NCBI GenBank assembly: GCA_030248065.1
Contig: JASAMV010005446.1
Span: 35,305-99,304 of the forward strand
Length of the DNA stretch: 64,000 nucleotides
From: Rhynchonema sp. JSB1_4
Taxonomy: Eukaryota; Nematoda; Chromadorea; Monhysterida; Xyalidae
Direction: 5' to 3'
Shown: one piece after another, positions 45,501 through 58,140 of the stretch
Position numbering within the stretch: position 1 is the stretch's first letter
How the letters are laid out: every line of letters begins with the position of its first letter
Notes under the pieces: generated by a model
What the model was told of the DNA's origin: nothing
Seen by the model: only the letters and a program-made list of their open reading frames with translations
Databases searched by the model: none
Program-made: the position numbers and the translations under genes

Positions 45501-47997
45501 CATATCACCAGTGGTGTCGTAAGGGGATGTTGGGTGGAGGTTATCCCCACGGTATGGTATCCTGAATTCTTAGCCAAAGGTATATCTGGTATCGTGATCT
45601 GTTGGCCAAGAGTATCTGATCCCCAAAAACTTGAAAGAATGATAAACATAGGCCATTTTATACCTCAAACTTGCCAAAAATCGCTTGCTCCCGCATTACC
45701 TCCCCAAAAAATGCGACTTTGTGATCACAGTGGCACAGATTATTGTTCAATTCTCTTACAAATAAGCGCATTTTAGAGGCATTTCATGCGGCATCCTGAA
45801 TTTTTTTGGGCCAATCTATCCTGGTGTCCTGGTATCCTGGATTTTCGTCCAAGGGTATCCTGTTATCCTGACTTTTTGATTTACCAGCGTCACACCTGCT
45901 GTCAACCATGCCTGTACAACGACTGTACATGCAGTAAATGTTAGAGCAGCCCAGCAACAGTTCTAACACAATAACTGTAATTATAACGTGCAGCTCAGCA
46001 ACGAAAGCGCGCAACGTAAGCTGTGTAACTGGGTTCGGAGGGAATTGTTAAATTTAGATGCCTGTGTACCTCCTGGTCATGGTCAATTGTTGTTATTGGG
46101 TGCGGTTAATTGGGCACCACAAAGATTGGAGAGGTACTGGCCTCTTTCGTGTTTTGTAGTGGCGCTCAGTCATTTATGCCAAAGAATGGATCTCAACTCA
46201 AAGATGAACTAATGTGTGTGTTCCGGAGCGTGAGATTAACCGCATACAGTCACTTGGTGGCTTAGGCCTGGGTTTAGTTAATAGGCTCTTATGATGCTGA
46301 CTGGCTTGAACAAAAGCCTCAGCCGCGTTGACAGAAAATCCAACGGCAATGGCCCCGATGTCCACCAATTGCATCAGTACCCTAACAAGCGTGACCATAG
46401 ACACAAGCACACACACGAACGACTGATCCAATAAATAATAATCGAACAAGAGCAGCTTTGCTTCGGCACAAGCAAGTTCACGCAAAGGGTTCTCTCACAA
46501 CATGCAGCACCTGGCCTGAAGGTGATGGTCAGATATTAGTGTCGACACTGCGACCGTTAACCGCTTCGTGCACAAGGCTGTTGTGACCAAGCAGTGCTTG
46601 CTTGCTCCGTACATACATACAGTACATACCTACAAACAGTGTTGTCGTTGTCAAATCTTATGAGATTTCAGTTACGCGCTCAAGCGGGTCGCTTGATGAC
46701 GTAGGAGCAACAGGCAAAAGACGCACATGCGCAGGACGTGCCATTTTGGCCGCGAGTGCGTAACGTCTCACCGATAATTTTGCTGCCTAACTGACTTGTC
46801 TGATGACGATTGACGAACTGACGAATGCTGAATAATATTCGAACGTTTTCTGCGCGTCACAACATAATGCATATTGCGTTATAAGCTCGTAATTTTGGCA
46901 TGCATGCTGTCCTGAGCCAGCTTTGTGCGACAATTGCTGTGTCTGGTCAAAATGAACGGTTGAACGTTGAAAAAGTGAGGTTCGTGGGTGAGCCTGCAGG
47001 CGCAGGCCCCAATCAGCCAAAAATTGCAGCTGGTACTGTACCACTTAATGGTGGACATGGCACAGAACCCTCTGAAGCCACTGGGCAGCTTGGTATGCAC
47101 CCGAATTCGCGTTGCTATGTAGCTCGGTTACAGACCTGCGAAGGTGCTGATTGATTTGTTGAGCACGAGTGAACACGACTGGGGCTCATAAAGTACATAT
47201 TTTAAGAAGAAGCCAGTCATCAAAATCAGCCTAGGTCTACATAAGCCATTGCAACAAAATAAGAGCACTGGCTCTTCTGGCTCTGCTTTTTTTCCTTGCT
47301 CAAAGTGGTCTTGCTCAAACTGGCTTTGTCCAATCGCCCGGCCACCGTTTCATCGGCCGATTCATTATTTGGTTCCGAATAAAATCTTTGATTATGCTCA
47401 GCAAAAAGATCAGATCGCGTGAAAAACTCCGATGTTCATTGTATGTATGTACATATGTTATTAACACAGGCGAAGATGATCCCAGTGTTAAGACCTGATT
47501 GGTGTTGACGTTGAACGGCTGAAAGGGTGTGAAGACGTGAGAATAGTTTAGTCATGTTGATAACCTCCTCCCCCGTGGAAGTCCCTTAAAATACATGTAC
47601 AGGCGTATGTTTTACGTCAACGAGCCGAAACCCTGACACAATACACAAATACACATCTGGATGTGCTCCGGCCTCGATACTCTTCGACGTCATTTCAACA
47701 AAACCTCGTAGTTTGCTGACAGTTACTTGATGTAAAGCCTGTCAGATGTCATTACCATAATATCCAGGGTTTGTTGCTTTAGTCACGCATAACCTGATAA
47801 ATTTTCTGAGGATACATTCTAAAACGCGCGGATTTGTAGTTTTAAGTTTTGCACAAGGTTCAGCCGCGTCCAGTATTTGCAGGGTTGCGCCCAAGCTTAC
47901 CTCTATTCTCATGTCCGAACTTGTTGACTGTTTTCGGCTTCGATTTCAGACGATACCGATTGTAAATTTATGTTTGCCAAGAAAGACCACGACAACG
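45501..47997. other. Intergenic, no gene supported
   Basis: A frame at 46900-47154 is open but has no splice support or domain. The rest holds only short unsupported frames. Confidence 0.4.
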
Positions 47998-50695
47998 ATG
48001 AGCAACACGAGAACGCTGCTGCCACCGATTCCAAACGAGACACAACGACGCACCCGTAGTTGTCAACGACTGTCACCAGGCAGGTCAAGTGTGTCGCGCA
48101 GCTCGAGTGGCGCGTCCGTGAAAAGTGGCGGTGCGAAGAGGAGCGAGTCACACTCGGGTAAGCGACAAGATTTATGTAGGAATTTTTGCTTGGTCGATCA
48201 GATGCATCTATAGGCAAACTACACCAACACGAGCTCGATTTCGCAGCTGGCAGAATGGTGAAACATTCATACGTGGCTGCTGATTTGGGAAATGTTGCGC
48301 GTTGAAGAATGCAAAATGAGTCATGATGATTTTCTCTTTCTATTCGTTTTGAACACACGCCACCTTCGAAATCGGGCTCATGTTGGTGTAGTTGGCCTTT
48401 ACATAGCTGTTTTGTGGTTGCTGAACTTCAAGTGAGGAGCATGTTTGAGCTAAATTGGCTATTATAGTATGTATATTATCGGTATTATTTGCCTGGTGAC
48501 ACTCTTCTGCCACACAACTTGTAGAATAGCGCTCTGCTGTCATGACCAATGGTGTCACGCATAAAGAAATGGTTTCGATCAGTGAACGGGGTTGCACTTG
48601 TGGCGCGTGAGACTTTACCTCGGTATAGTTGGTCTCGATTTGAAATGTACCATCTGATTTTTTGGGGCTAACCCTGGCTGCCGGTCGAAATTGACGGGAC
48701 GAGAAATTGGCAGCCGCGGTGTTAGATCTTTGGGTCGAAACCACAACCCCCCGCGAGTCATATACGTTGCACGTACGGTACACACCAGGCTGCAGTTGTG
48801 GTTCTGATCAGGTTTGACTCGTACCCCAAAGTCCTCACATGGAGTAACCGTTGTTCTCCAACACTGCAGTCCTGTCATCATTCCACCACACGACCTGTCC
48901 CGTGCTGGTGCCCCGTCGCCCGATGCACGGCAGCGCTGGCGATGTCCGAATGAATCGACCACCCACGCTCGCGTATCGACCGAATCCGCTGACACAAAGT
49001 CGCTCAGCTGCACACAGTCCCGTGTCACACTATGATTTGCTCGGTTGGTTGGGGTCGGGAACTTTTGCATCAGCCTAATATGAAATGAAATGAGCAAGTG
49101 AACAGGGCGCAGATTGCGAAGTGTGGTGCAGTCCTGTCCTGTGCCAACTATACATACCCCTAATGCTCAGTTCGGATCATGTCCTGGACCCTGGCGCTAC
49201 ACGAGTTATGTACGACAGACTGTATCAAACCAGTGGCCGGGGAATAATTGGAGCAAGCAAAGCCGGTTTGAGCAAGACCATATTTTGAGCACGAAAAAAG
49301 AGTAGAGTCAAAAGAGCAAAGTTAGCCTTGGGCTTATTTTGTTATCAGGCTTATAGGCTTAGACTTAGACTGTTAGGCATACGCGGCCAAGTTTTGTTTT
49401 GGCTTGTGCTCAGACCTACTCGTTTTTACGTTCTGCTCATTTGGACTCAGTATTTTTTCTTGCTCAAAGTGGTCTTGCCTAAACTGACTTTGCTCAATTG
49501 CCTGCTATTGAGAAATTATAAAGATTTCCATTACAACATCGTGTGCCGCCACAAAACAACCACCCATTTGCAATTTCGACTCTCGTAAAAGATGTTCTCC
49601 GACCTAAAATGAATAACCTCTCAAAGCTGGACGAAATTAGTGGCTCCAGCAAATTTCTTAATATTATCCTTAATGCAAAAATCCCACGTGACCAAGGCAA
49701 GTCACATCCGATCGGATCAGATCGCCAAGATTGACACCGCTCTGTGTTTGCGATCAACTTTGATTGATGCAATCACGGGCAATTGAGCAAAGCAAGTTTG
49801 AACAATATTACTTTTACTTTGATCACTTGAATCATTACTTCGTTTGCAGTCTCGATCCCCAACGATTCGCCCCCATCGAGTCAAAGTAGTCATTCGTCAT
49901 CGATCAGCGGAGGAATTCGACCGAACATCAAACGATCGAGTAAACACGACGCGCACAGCATGTCAAACAGCACGTTGAATACGAATTATGTTGCTGGTTG
50001 GTCAAAATCAGTGTTCCTGTATTCACTTCGTCACGCTCATTTCGGGATGTTTTCCTATTTCCATACGATGTCGTCGCGCTATGGTTTGCGTTTGCACGCG
50101 TCTCATAGCAGACACCCAGCCAGCTGCGTTCGCACAAATAGCACGCTGTTGGGTCGGCAACGGTAGCATTAATCGAAACGCAGTTCTATGCCTTGGTCAG
50201 GCAGCCCAATATTTACTTCGTCAGGCTGAATCTGTTAACAAAGCAAACACCTAGACTGCATCGCTTGGATATCTTTTTGAATTTAGCAAAGCGTTTGTTA
50301 GTCGGGAATCAAGGTGGTGTGTTTGGAGCAGCGTTATAGTGCAGCTCGCCATTTGGAACGTACAAGAACCGAAACATCGGTGAAACATTGCAGGTTCTCG
50401 TCAGCAATCGATCCCAGTTCCCGAGCGTCATGTGAGTCTAGATGAGTGCACACGTGCACCCACCGATCTTCTCAGCTTGTGCGAGTTTCTCACCAAAGAA
50501 TCGGAGCGTCGTCGAAGCGAATATGAAACATCAGCCAGGCAGGCGATGCGACGCCGGTCGACGTTTGAACCGATGAAACTGCAGCCGTTGCAGCACGTCA
50601 GCGACGACTATTATGTGAATTACTCAGCTAATCTGATGAAACTGCCCACCATCAGCATAAATGATCACACGAACAAACCGGAGAAAGAGTTCTGA
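47998..50695 (+). CDS. Ser/Arg-rich protein of unknown function, 260 aa
   Basis: Four exons in consistent phase (47998-48157, 48870-49043, 49850-49996, 50394-50695) give 260 residues with ATG and TGA. The N-terminal half is low-complexity and Ser-rich (RSSSGASVKSGG, SPPSSQSSHSSSISGG), likely disordered and phosphorylatable. The last exon has an acidic-then-charged helical stretch (LLSLCEFLTKESERRRSEYE, RQAMRRRSTFEPMK) and ends NKPEKEF. I recognise no family. A MITE of family I sits in intron 1. Exon phases all agree, which is the main reason to accept the gene. Confidence 0.72.
48210..48401. mobile_element. MITE family I, copy 2, in intron 1
   Basis: Ends GGCAAACTACACCAACACGA and inverse GTTGGTGTAGTTGGCC, arms joined by CGATTTCG/CGAAATCG. 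It matches the copy at 35365-35559 in the Lon-like gene. Confidence 0.75.
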
Positions 50696-53269
50696 ACTGT
50701 TTGACAATCGGATGAAAACTCGACTTACGCGTTTATGCGATAGTTGTTTCCAATGGAAATTTTGATATTAGTTCATTCTAGGTCTTGCTGATACGACCCG
50801 TCGATCCGACGAACTTTTACCGTAGCTTTTTGTTTTTACGCCAGACATTGCGGCTTGTGCAGCTTCGTTTACTGCAAGTTATTGCGAGCACCTGACTACA
50901 CATTTTTGAAGACATTGTTTCCTGCGGGTACTTTGTATCACGTTCCAGTTTGTATGTATGTACATTGGGTCGAGAGTCAGAATACGCTAACAAGACCTAT
51001 TCTTACACGGTACGAGCTATATGCGGTTCTTGTCAGACATAACAATGATGGTGCAGCGCTGTGGCAAAAGTATTTTTTACCAAGAACTATGGAGAAATGA
51101 CTTTTGTGTTTTTTGCGAAATAATGTTGTGATAACTGTAATGTGATTATTTGTCTTTTTGTATATTTCCTATCATGGCCAAAACGCATCATAATGAATTT
51201 GCACATGTAGGTACAAAGTGTTGCTGGCCAATTTGCTCGAGCAAAATGAAAGGTGACAAGTGTACGCTCCGAACAGAACTTCTTTCCATAAATAAGGATT
51301 TATCGCGACTCCTATTCCTAGTAACATAACGTCAAAAAAACGCAGTGACGTCAAAACCCTTTGCGCGGATTATATTGCACTTGCACCTTGTACAAGCACA
51401 AAAGTTGTTATATTTGACCAAAAATAGTCCCTAAGACAAAAATAGGCCAACTAACTCAAGCCAGACCGACAGAAAGTACAATTTCAGTACTGGGTAATTT
51501 GTACATGGACAATAATGATCGGATTTCTCTCACGTCAGAAGAGTTCAACAAATCTGTTGGCTTTCACAGGTGGCAAGCACGGTTTCCACGCGCATGTCGG
51601 CCGGGTGTTGTATTGTCCACTGGGCATTGCTGAAAAGTGGGTTGCCATACACGGAACGAACACTGCAGGAGGCTATTATAGGCAAACCAGATGCAGACCA
51701 ATACGGTCAAATCATTCGCGCATCACCCACAGGCATGATAACAGGAGTAGAAGTACTCCAACTGATGACATAAAGTACCTATACGCACGAAATGAATGTG
51801 TATTGTTGCCGAGTTCATGTCTGAATTGTGCGTTAATTGTACTCAGTTCTGATCTGAGCACAAAACCAAGCGTCACGTATAGGCAGGCACAAGAGTGCGA
51901 CTTTGCGCCAAGCGCGAAGAAAGCGCACGAAGGTGAAAATTTCGGTCGCGAGCACATGTTCAGCCACACACAATGCCACACGGGGTGCAAAAAAGTCTAA
52001 ACGACATCTTGTCTCAGGGGTCACTCACCACTCAGCAGAGTTCGACGCCAACGTCGCATTGGCGAAGATGAGCTCTGTAAATCGGGAAAGTTGGGTGCTT
52101 AAAGCTTTAAAGAGTGCGCGTGCCATCTGGTGACCATGAGAACCTTAGGATTTTGAAAACTAGAGCCTGCAAAAAACGTTTTTTGTCCATTTTTAAATGA
52201 AAGTTTTTATTATTATCATATTATTTACAAGAGCAAAAAATGGCACTGCAAAGAATGGAAAAGGCGAATTTCAGTAAGAAAACATGGCTTAATGAAATAG
52301 TTGAGTATGATATAAAGTATGATATAAAATAAAATTTTTAACCATTTTCTGGTTAAGTTGCAACCTCCCGGTTTGGCCCAAATCATGCGACCAAATTTGG
52401 CATGGGATCAACCACGAAAATGAACCCCCATACATCAACACGCATCTCGACGAAGGATAAATTTGACAATAAATTTTGAAGATCATGGACCAAAATTTTG
52501 ATTTTCCTTGAAAACCGGGGCAATTCCTCTGACAAATCAGGTAAATTCAGGATTTTAAGAAACGAAAAACGGACATTTTTTGCACAGGTTTCTTGAAAAC
52601 TTTTCGGATATAAATACAGCAAACGTCATTGCGCACCCATTAAATAATCTGTTCTACCGAAGGCAAGTTTTGAACAGGGACTTGCTTGAAATTCAGCTCT
52701 TGTACTTTTTTCGTTGTCTCTCATCGTTCTGGATCCGCAAACATATGTACATAACCAACCCTTCGTTGTTGAGCCACAACATAATCGTCGTCATAATTAG
52801 TCGTCCATAAGTTCGGCACCTCATGGTGAATCAGTGAATCGCGCCAGATCAGTCTTGACTGAGTTGACGCAAACTGCAAAGACAACCATATCGCGCTGAT
52901 CGCTAACAGTGCTTTTGTCGCTGGCATAGTTGTCACAGAGCGACGTTGCTGTGTACCCAATCGCAGCTGGCCGGGCCTGAAAATTAGGGTAGAACAAAAA
53001 ACGGTGTTTGACAAAAAAAAGGAATAAGAAATATTGACTGATTGACGCATTGGCAATTTGGGAAGGCGGTCGATACATACGATAGGACGGTACCTACGGC
53101 TAGGCAATGCGTACGACCGGACAATATGGATAAAATACGGTAGAAGTCGACAAATGTACGGCACAATGGGGATACGCAGGGTTAAATGATAAGGTCATAA
53201 AATGGCACGTGAAGTTACGACCCTTTTAAAGGATTTGATGCTGCCAAACATTTTTACTGGTCAGTCTTC
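50696..53269. other. Intergenic; includes a family O relative
   Basis: No gene is supported. 52166-52589 is a family O relative. The remainder has scattered short frames only. Confidence 0.4.
52166..52589. mobile_element. Family O element, copy 2
   Basis: The ends CCTGCAAAAAACGTTTTTTG and inverse CATTTTTTGCACAGG and the interior (GATTTTCCTTGA, TCTCGACGAAGG) match the element at 56886-57339. Confidence 0.6.
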
Positions 53270-54605
53270 ACGCAATGAAGCGCACCCCTAATAAAGTGCA
53301 CCACGTAGATTTTAAAATTGAACCAAGTTTTCAAGCATAGGAATCCGATATTAAGATGTAACTATTGCGATTGGTTTGAGTGTGATACCGTAGTCATGTG
53401 GCAGGATATTTCGCGGTGATTGCCGTCATGTTATATAAAGCCGGCGAATTCGGGTTAGATGGTCCAACGTTAAAGCGGGAGTCCAGGCAGTAGGGTCCGG
53501 TCACCAAACTTGCTGAAAACTTCAGATCCGTGTGTCGCAATTCATGTGAATATAATGCAGTTTATATGAAATCGGTAGCCTCAGTATCGACCGAGAACGA
53601 TATCGTCAAAGGTACCAACCCAGGAGTATAAAATATTCCGGACCAGCTGCCCAAAAACGACATTCATAACGTGTAGAGATGGGGCAGAATCTCTTTTTAT
53701 TCGCTGGGTTACGGTAGCACAGCCCAAACCAGCGTGGTCATCAAGCGTTTTGTTCCCCAAATGTTGGTGCGCTTATCTTCTGATGGTGAGTTGGCACTGA
53801 GTTGGCACGTGTGAAACATTTTTCTACCCAGTGCAGTTCTGAAACTACCGTAACCCAGCGAATAAAAAGAGATTGATGACGTATCTGCACACGCTATAAA
53901 TGTCGTTTTTGGGCAGCTGGTCCGAAATTTATTTTGTTCCCGAGTTAGTACCTTTGACGACGCTGTTCTCGGTCGATACTGCTTCAATTAAAGTTCTGTA
54001 AATGGAATTGTGTTGAGATTAATGTCGACTATAACCTGTGAAAAGTTGAACAAGTTTGGCGCAGTGACCCCACTGCCTGGACCCCCGCTTTAAACATTTT
54101 CTAAATTGTTGTTTCACCATTGCTATTCGACGCAATACTATCGTGTTTGGCATCATTCTGCAGCAAATGAGAAAACGGAAGACAACTCTGATCACCAGAA
54201 AGGCTCTCTGGATGCTTTCAAAAAAGTACCCCCTTAACCTCCAACTTTCAGCGAAACTACAGACGTTCAATTCGTCCATTTCATTCAAATTCCATTGACT
54301 GATCTGCTTCGCTATAAGGTGGTCAAATGCAGAACGATGCCATACAATGGCGTCGAAAACAATCTTAAAAATCAATTTTAAAAGAGTGTAGCATTGTACC
54401 ACTTACCGTAACCCGATTTCGCGGCTTTATATACATAACATGACGGCAATCACCCCCGGAATATCTTACCGTATGACTACGATATCAAACCGCGACAGTT
54501 AGCTTTCAATGTCGGCTTCAGCATTACTCTTGGTTGAAAATTTTGGTTGAATTTCAAACTCCATGTGGAGCACTTCAGCACGGTGGTGCGCCTCATTGGT
54601 TGCAC
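53270..54605. mobile_element. Family G foldback containing a family F element
   Basis: Left arm about 53273-53465 and right arm about 54411-54605 are inverted copies (GGTGATTGCCGTCATGTTAT against its complement). The family F copy at 53471-54092 lies between them, so G is the older insertion. Confidence 0.7.
53471..54092. mobile_element. Family F element, copy 2, inverted
   Basis: Ends TAAAGCGGGAGTCCAGGCAG and CTGCCTGGACCCCCGCTTTA. Overall it is the reverse orientation of 30431-31042 with high similarity throughout. Confidence 0.8.
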
Positions 54606-56499
54606 CTGCGTGAAGAGTGACCGTAGTGAAATCATTTGTAAACGTCAAGTCCTTCATTCATTTTGAGCCGTCATTCATTGCTGTAGCACAAAATATGAGC
54701 AAGTTTCGGTTGAACTGGCAATAACTCACTCAATGTGACTACACATGCCTAGATGAGTTTGCTTACTTGTGATGCTTATTTCTTTTGGCATCCATGAACA
54801 ACGCGAGCTGCCAATACTGATACGAGAGAATAGCCAATCCGGACTCACATGTTATAGCGATTCCGAATTTTCTAATCTCTGAGTCATTGGAGGACTATAC
54901 ATGGGTGAAAATGGTCGATTCTAGACCAGTTGGATATGGCAGCAACAACAGACTTCGTGCTTGTTCATGCCTACTGTTTTTTGAACCACTTGGGCACCGG
55001 GTGGTTGTCTTGACGCAATTGCCACTGGTTGTAAGGAGAAGCGCAAAAGAAGTACAACTTTATGCAGAACTTCCCGCCCTTGCGGCCTTAGCACCTTATC
55101 CGTAGGCGAGATACCACCAGTATTCAAACAAATTGCACAGTTGACGGCACAAGTCATATTTTGTAGAGTGTGCCTGGAATATAGCCGTGACGTCGAGCTT
55201 ACAAACATCATAACTTCACGTGCCATTAACTTTCAGCCCCTTGTACCGTACGTGTCGTCCGGTCGTACGCATCGCCTAACCGTACGTATCATCCTATCGT
55301 TTATGGCCAGGTGCGCAATTTGTGGGCTTATTTCTTGTGGTTGATGACATTGAAAGGCTGACCAGAATGTATGGCTTTACAACATGGCATTCCATGGTAA
55401 TACAGGTATGTACCAACTTCGTCAACGAAAGCGCCAAATTTACGACATTCATTAAACACACTTCAGACAAAAGGATTCAGACAGAAGCAGGTGGACAAGG
55501 TGCCCACTCATGTGCACTTCATGTATACACTTCGTTGTGCGGATGGATAAACAAAAATACAAAAATAGACGGTTGATATTTATGACGTAGTAGTGATAAC
55601 AGAGAGACACGTTGTATTTGACAAAGCGCATATCAACCTTGGAAGACCAATTGCATAGCACTTCAAAGTCTCCATACATTATCCAGTCCAGATATTGGTC
55701 GCACAATAACTTTGTAACAATCCATCCAAAAAGTTTCCTGAATGGTAAAGCACGTTCGCTGCAAAGTATGAGCGTCCTATTTCTATTTTTTCCAAAACAT
55801 TTCTTCTCCAGGGCTAAAACAACAAACAGTTACATTACAGAACTTGCAGCAACGCTGTAATTTGCATGAAAAGAGCAAGTGAACACAACGAATGACGCAA
55901 TATATGTATAGTCGAACCACGAACTCATGAGACGACTTTTTTTGAAGTTGACTTAAACGGATCCAATAATGTTCCGGTTCCACGTATTTCGGAAAATGAA
56001 TGAAAGAGAAACGCACGTATTTTTTTAAAACCACGCTCTCTACCTCGGTGCGTCAATTCCCTTTTCACTCCCAAAACATTTGTGTGTTGAACAACGTTGC
56101 TGTTCGCGTAAGCACGCAACAAATTGAGGTCAGCCAGCTGGAACTTGTCATCATGTCTCTCGGCCCAATCTCTTTCTTTTGTTTGCGAAAACCGGTGTAA
56201 CCGGCGCATTTTTGAATCCGGCCAAGCAAGCTTTAAAAAGAGTCGTCTCATGAGCACATGGCTGGACTATATGTATGCAGACAACTGCAGTGTTGTGATG
56301 TGAACAGAGGTGCGACCCATTTACAGTTACCGTATTACCTCTCTTATATTTAAGGGTTGCTCTAATTTAAGAGCAAGGGCTTATACTTGGGTTTGTTTGA
56401 AATAAACTTAAGCGCATGCTCTATAGCTTAATGAATGCTGGTGTTTTGGCCCGCATTTGTACTTAATTTCAGTGCATAATGGAACAAAAAGTACCAAAT
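54606..56499. other. Intergenic; carries a truncated MITE A
   Basis: No gene is supported. The only recognised feature is a truncated family A end near 55695. Confidence 0.4.
55695..55760. mobile_element. MITE family A, truncated and diverged copy
   Basis: TTGGTCGCACAATAAC and TTTCCTGAATGGTAAAG match the left part of family A; the right end is missing. Confidence 0.6.
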
Positions 56500-56885
56500 G
56501 TAACTTCGAAACAGTGGTTAATAAAAAAAATTCATTCTAGCCAAAGTTTTTAGAAAAAATTTTTTAATTAAAACATTTTTTATTCCAGCCAAAATCTGCC
56601 CAACACGATAAAAAATGAGCGCTCAAGTACAAGATAGGGCTGTGTTCTAAGTACATACAGTATACCATAAAGCACAGGTGATACAAAAACCATGCTATCC
56701 AATGGTCGATAAGTATGTACCAACCATGGGCAGTTACACACCCGTACCCTTCCCTAGGTGGTGCGGGTGTGATGGTATGGCTTTCTGATATTCGGGATGG
56801 GAATTTTAGGTGAAATTATTGCGTCTAGGTACACGACCAATGCAAATAAGCTGCGCATAGTGTGAAATTAGAGTGAAGTCATATG

Positions 56886-57339
56886 CAGGGTTGGGCAAAA
56901 ACGTTTTTTTTTAAAACGCCCAGATGACCAAAATATGCCCCCAAAAAATTGGAAAACGCTCATGTTGGGAAGAAAACGTAGTTAAATGAAGTAATTCTTT
57001 GTGTTCTGAGGCAAAATAAACGGGTTTCAACCCTTTTCTAGCGAGTTGTTAAGATCCCATATCAGACCCGCATCATGGGACCAACTTTGGTCGGGGTAAT
57101 CACTGAAAGTCAAACTCCGTATATCGACGTATCTCGACAAAGTAAAAATTGGTCGAAAATTTTTTGAAAAAAATGGGACAAAAATTGATTTTCCTTGATA
57201 ATCAGGGTACTTTCCCTGAAAAATCGGGGAAAATCAAGGAAATTCAGGGTTTAAAAAAAACGAAAAACGACCCAGGCGTTTTTTGAAAAAAACGTCGGTT
57301 TTTAAGAAAAAACGCCGTCGTTTTTTTTGCCCAACCCTG
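56886..57339. mobile_element. Family O element, intact copy
   Basis: Inverted ends CAGGGTTGGGCAAAAA and TTTTTTGCCCAACCCTG enclose A/T-rich sequence. Relatives lie at 9875-10495 and 52166-52589. Confidence 0.75.
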
Positions 57340-57510
57340 GTCATATGAGGGGCCCTGTGGGCACTGGTTTTTTTAAAAAATTCGTTCCAAAAATTTCTCC
57401 ATTTTTTTGCTCTAAAAGTGCTATTTTTTGCATAAAAATTGCTACTGTTGACATCACCTGACACGGGTGTATTGGGTGCCATAATCGTTGTTTTGTGGCA
57501 GCTAGACATA

Positions 57511-57736
57511 GGGTGGAATTTTCGAAACGGTGTAAAGGTCAGTTGGGCATAAAGGTCGGTGTAAAGTTCGGTCGAAAGTTCGGTCGGCGTAGCTCGGTGT
57601 AAACGTGAAACATTGCCTGTTATTAACGTGGAAGGTTTCAAGTTTACACCGAGGTCTATCACACTGAGCTGTCGACGGAGCTTTCCACCGACCTTTACAC
57701 CCAACTGACCTTTACACCGTTTCGAAAATATCACCC
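57511..57736. mobile_element. MITE family C, copy 3
   Basis: 226 bp, the same length as copy 1, flanked by ATA at 57508-57510 and 57737-57739. Confidence 0.85.
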
Positions 57737-58140
57737 ATAGTGCACACAGTCACAGGGCCTGGAGTGATTCGATGTAATATTCACTCTAATTTCACACTAT
57801 GTGCAACTTATTTGTATTGGTCGTGTACCTAGACGCAATAATTTCACCCAAAATTCCCATCCCGAATATCAGAAAGCACAACACCCGCACCACCTGGGGA
57901 AGAGTACGGGTGTGTACCTGACTACATATGGTTGGTACTTATGGACCATTGGATAGGATGGTTGTCGTATATACCCACGGCAGGGTCAGGTGATGTCAAC
58001 AGTAGCAATTTTTATGCAAAAAAGCACTTTTAGAGCAAAAAATAGAGCAATTTTCGAACATTGAAATAATAAAAATCTTTTTTAAAAAATTCGTTCTAAA
58101 AGTTAAAAAAAATTTTTTGAAACACCGTAGCCTCGAAAAA

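Larger units (their letters stand above)
56500..58140. mobile_element. Family N large foldback with nested O and C elements
   Basis: Left arm 56500-56880 and right arm about 57765-58140 are inverted copies (GTGTGAAATTAGAGTGAA, CGTCTAGGTACACGACCAAT and their complements). Between them sit an O element (56886-57339) and a 226-bp C element (57511-57736). Confidence 0.7.

Noticed and set aside
47041..47154. Possible exon in the frame at 46900-47154
   Set aside because: Open frame looks protein-like in places but has no consistent splice sites or partner exons nearby.
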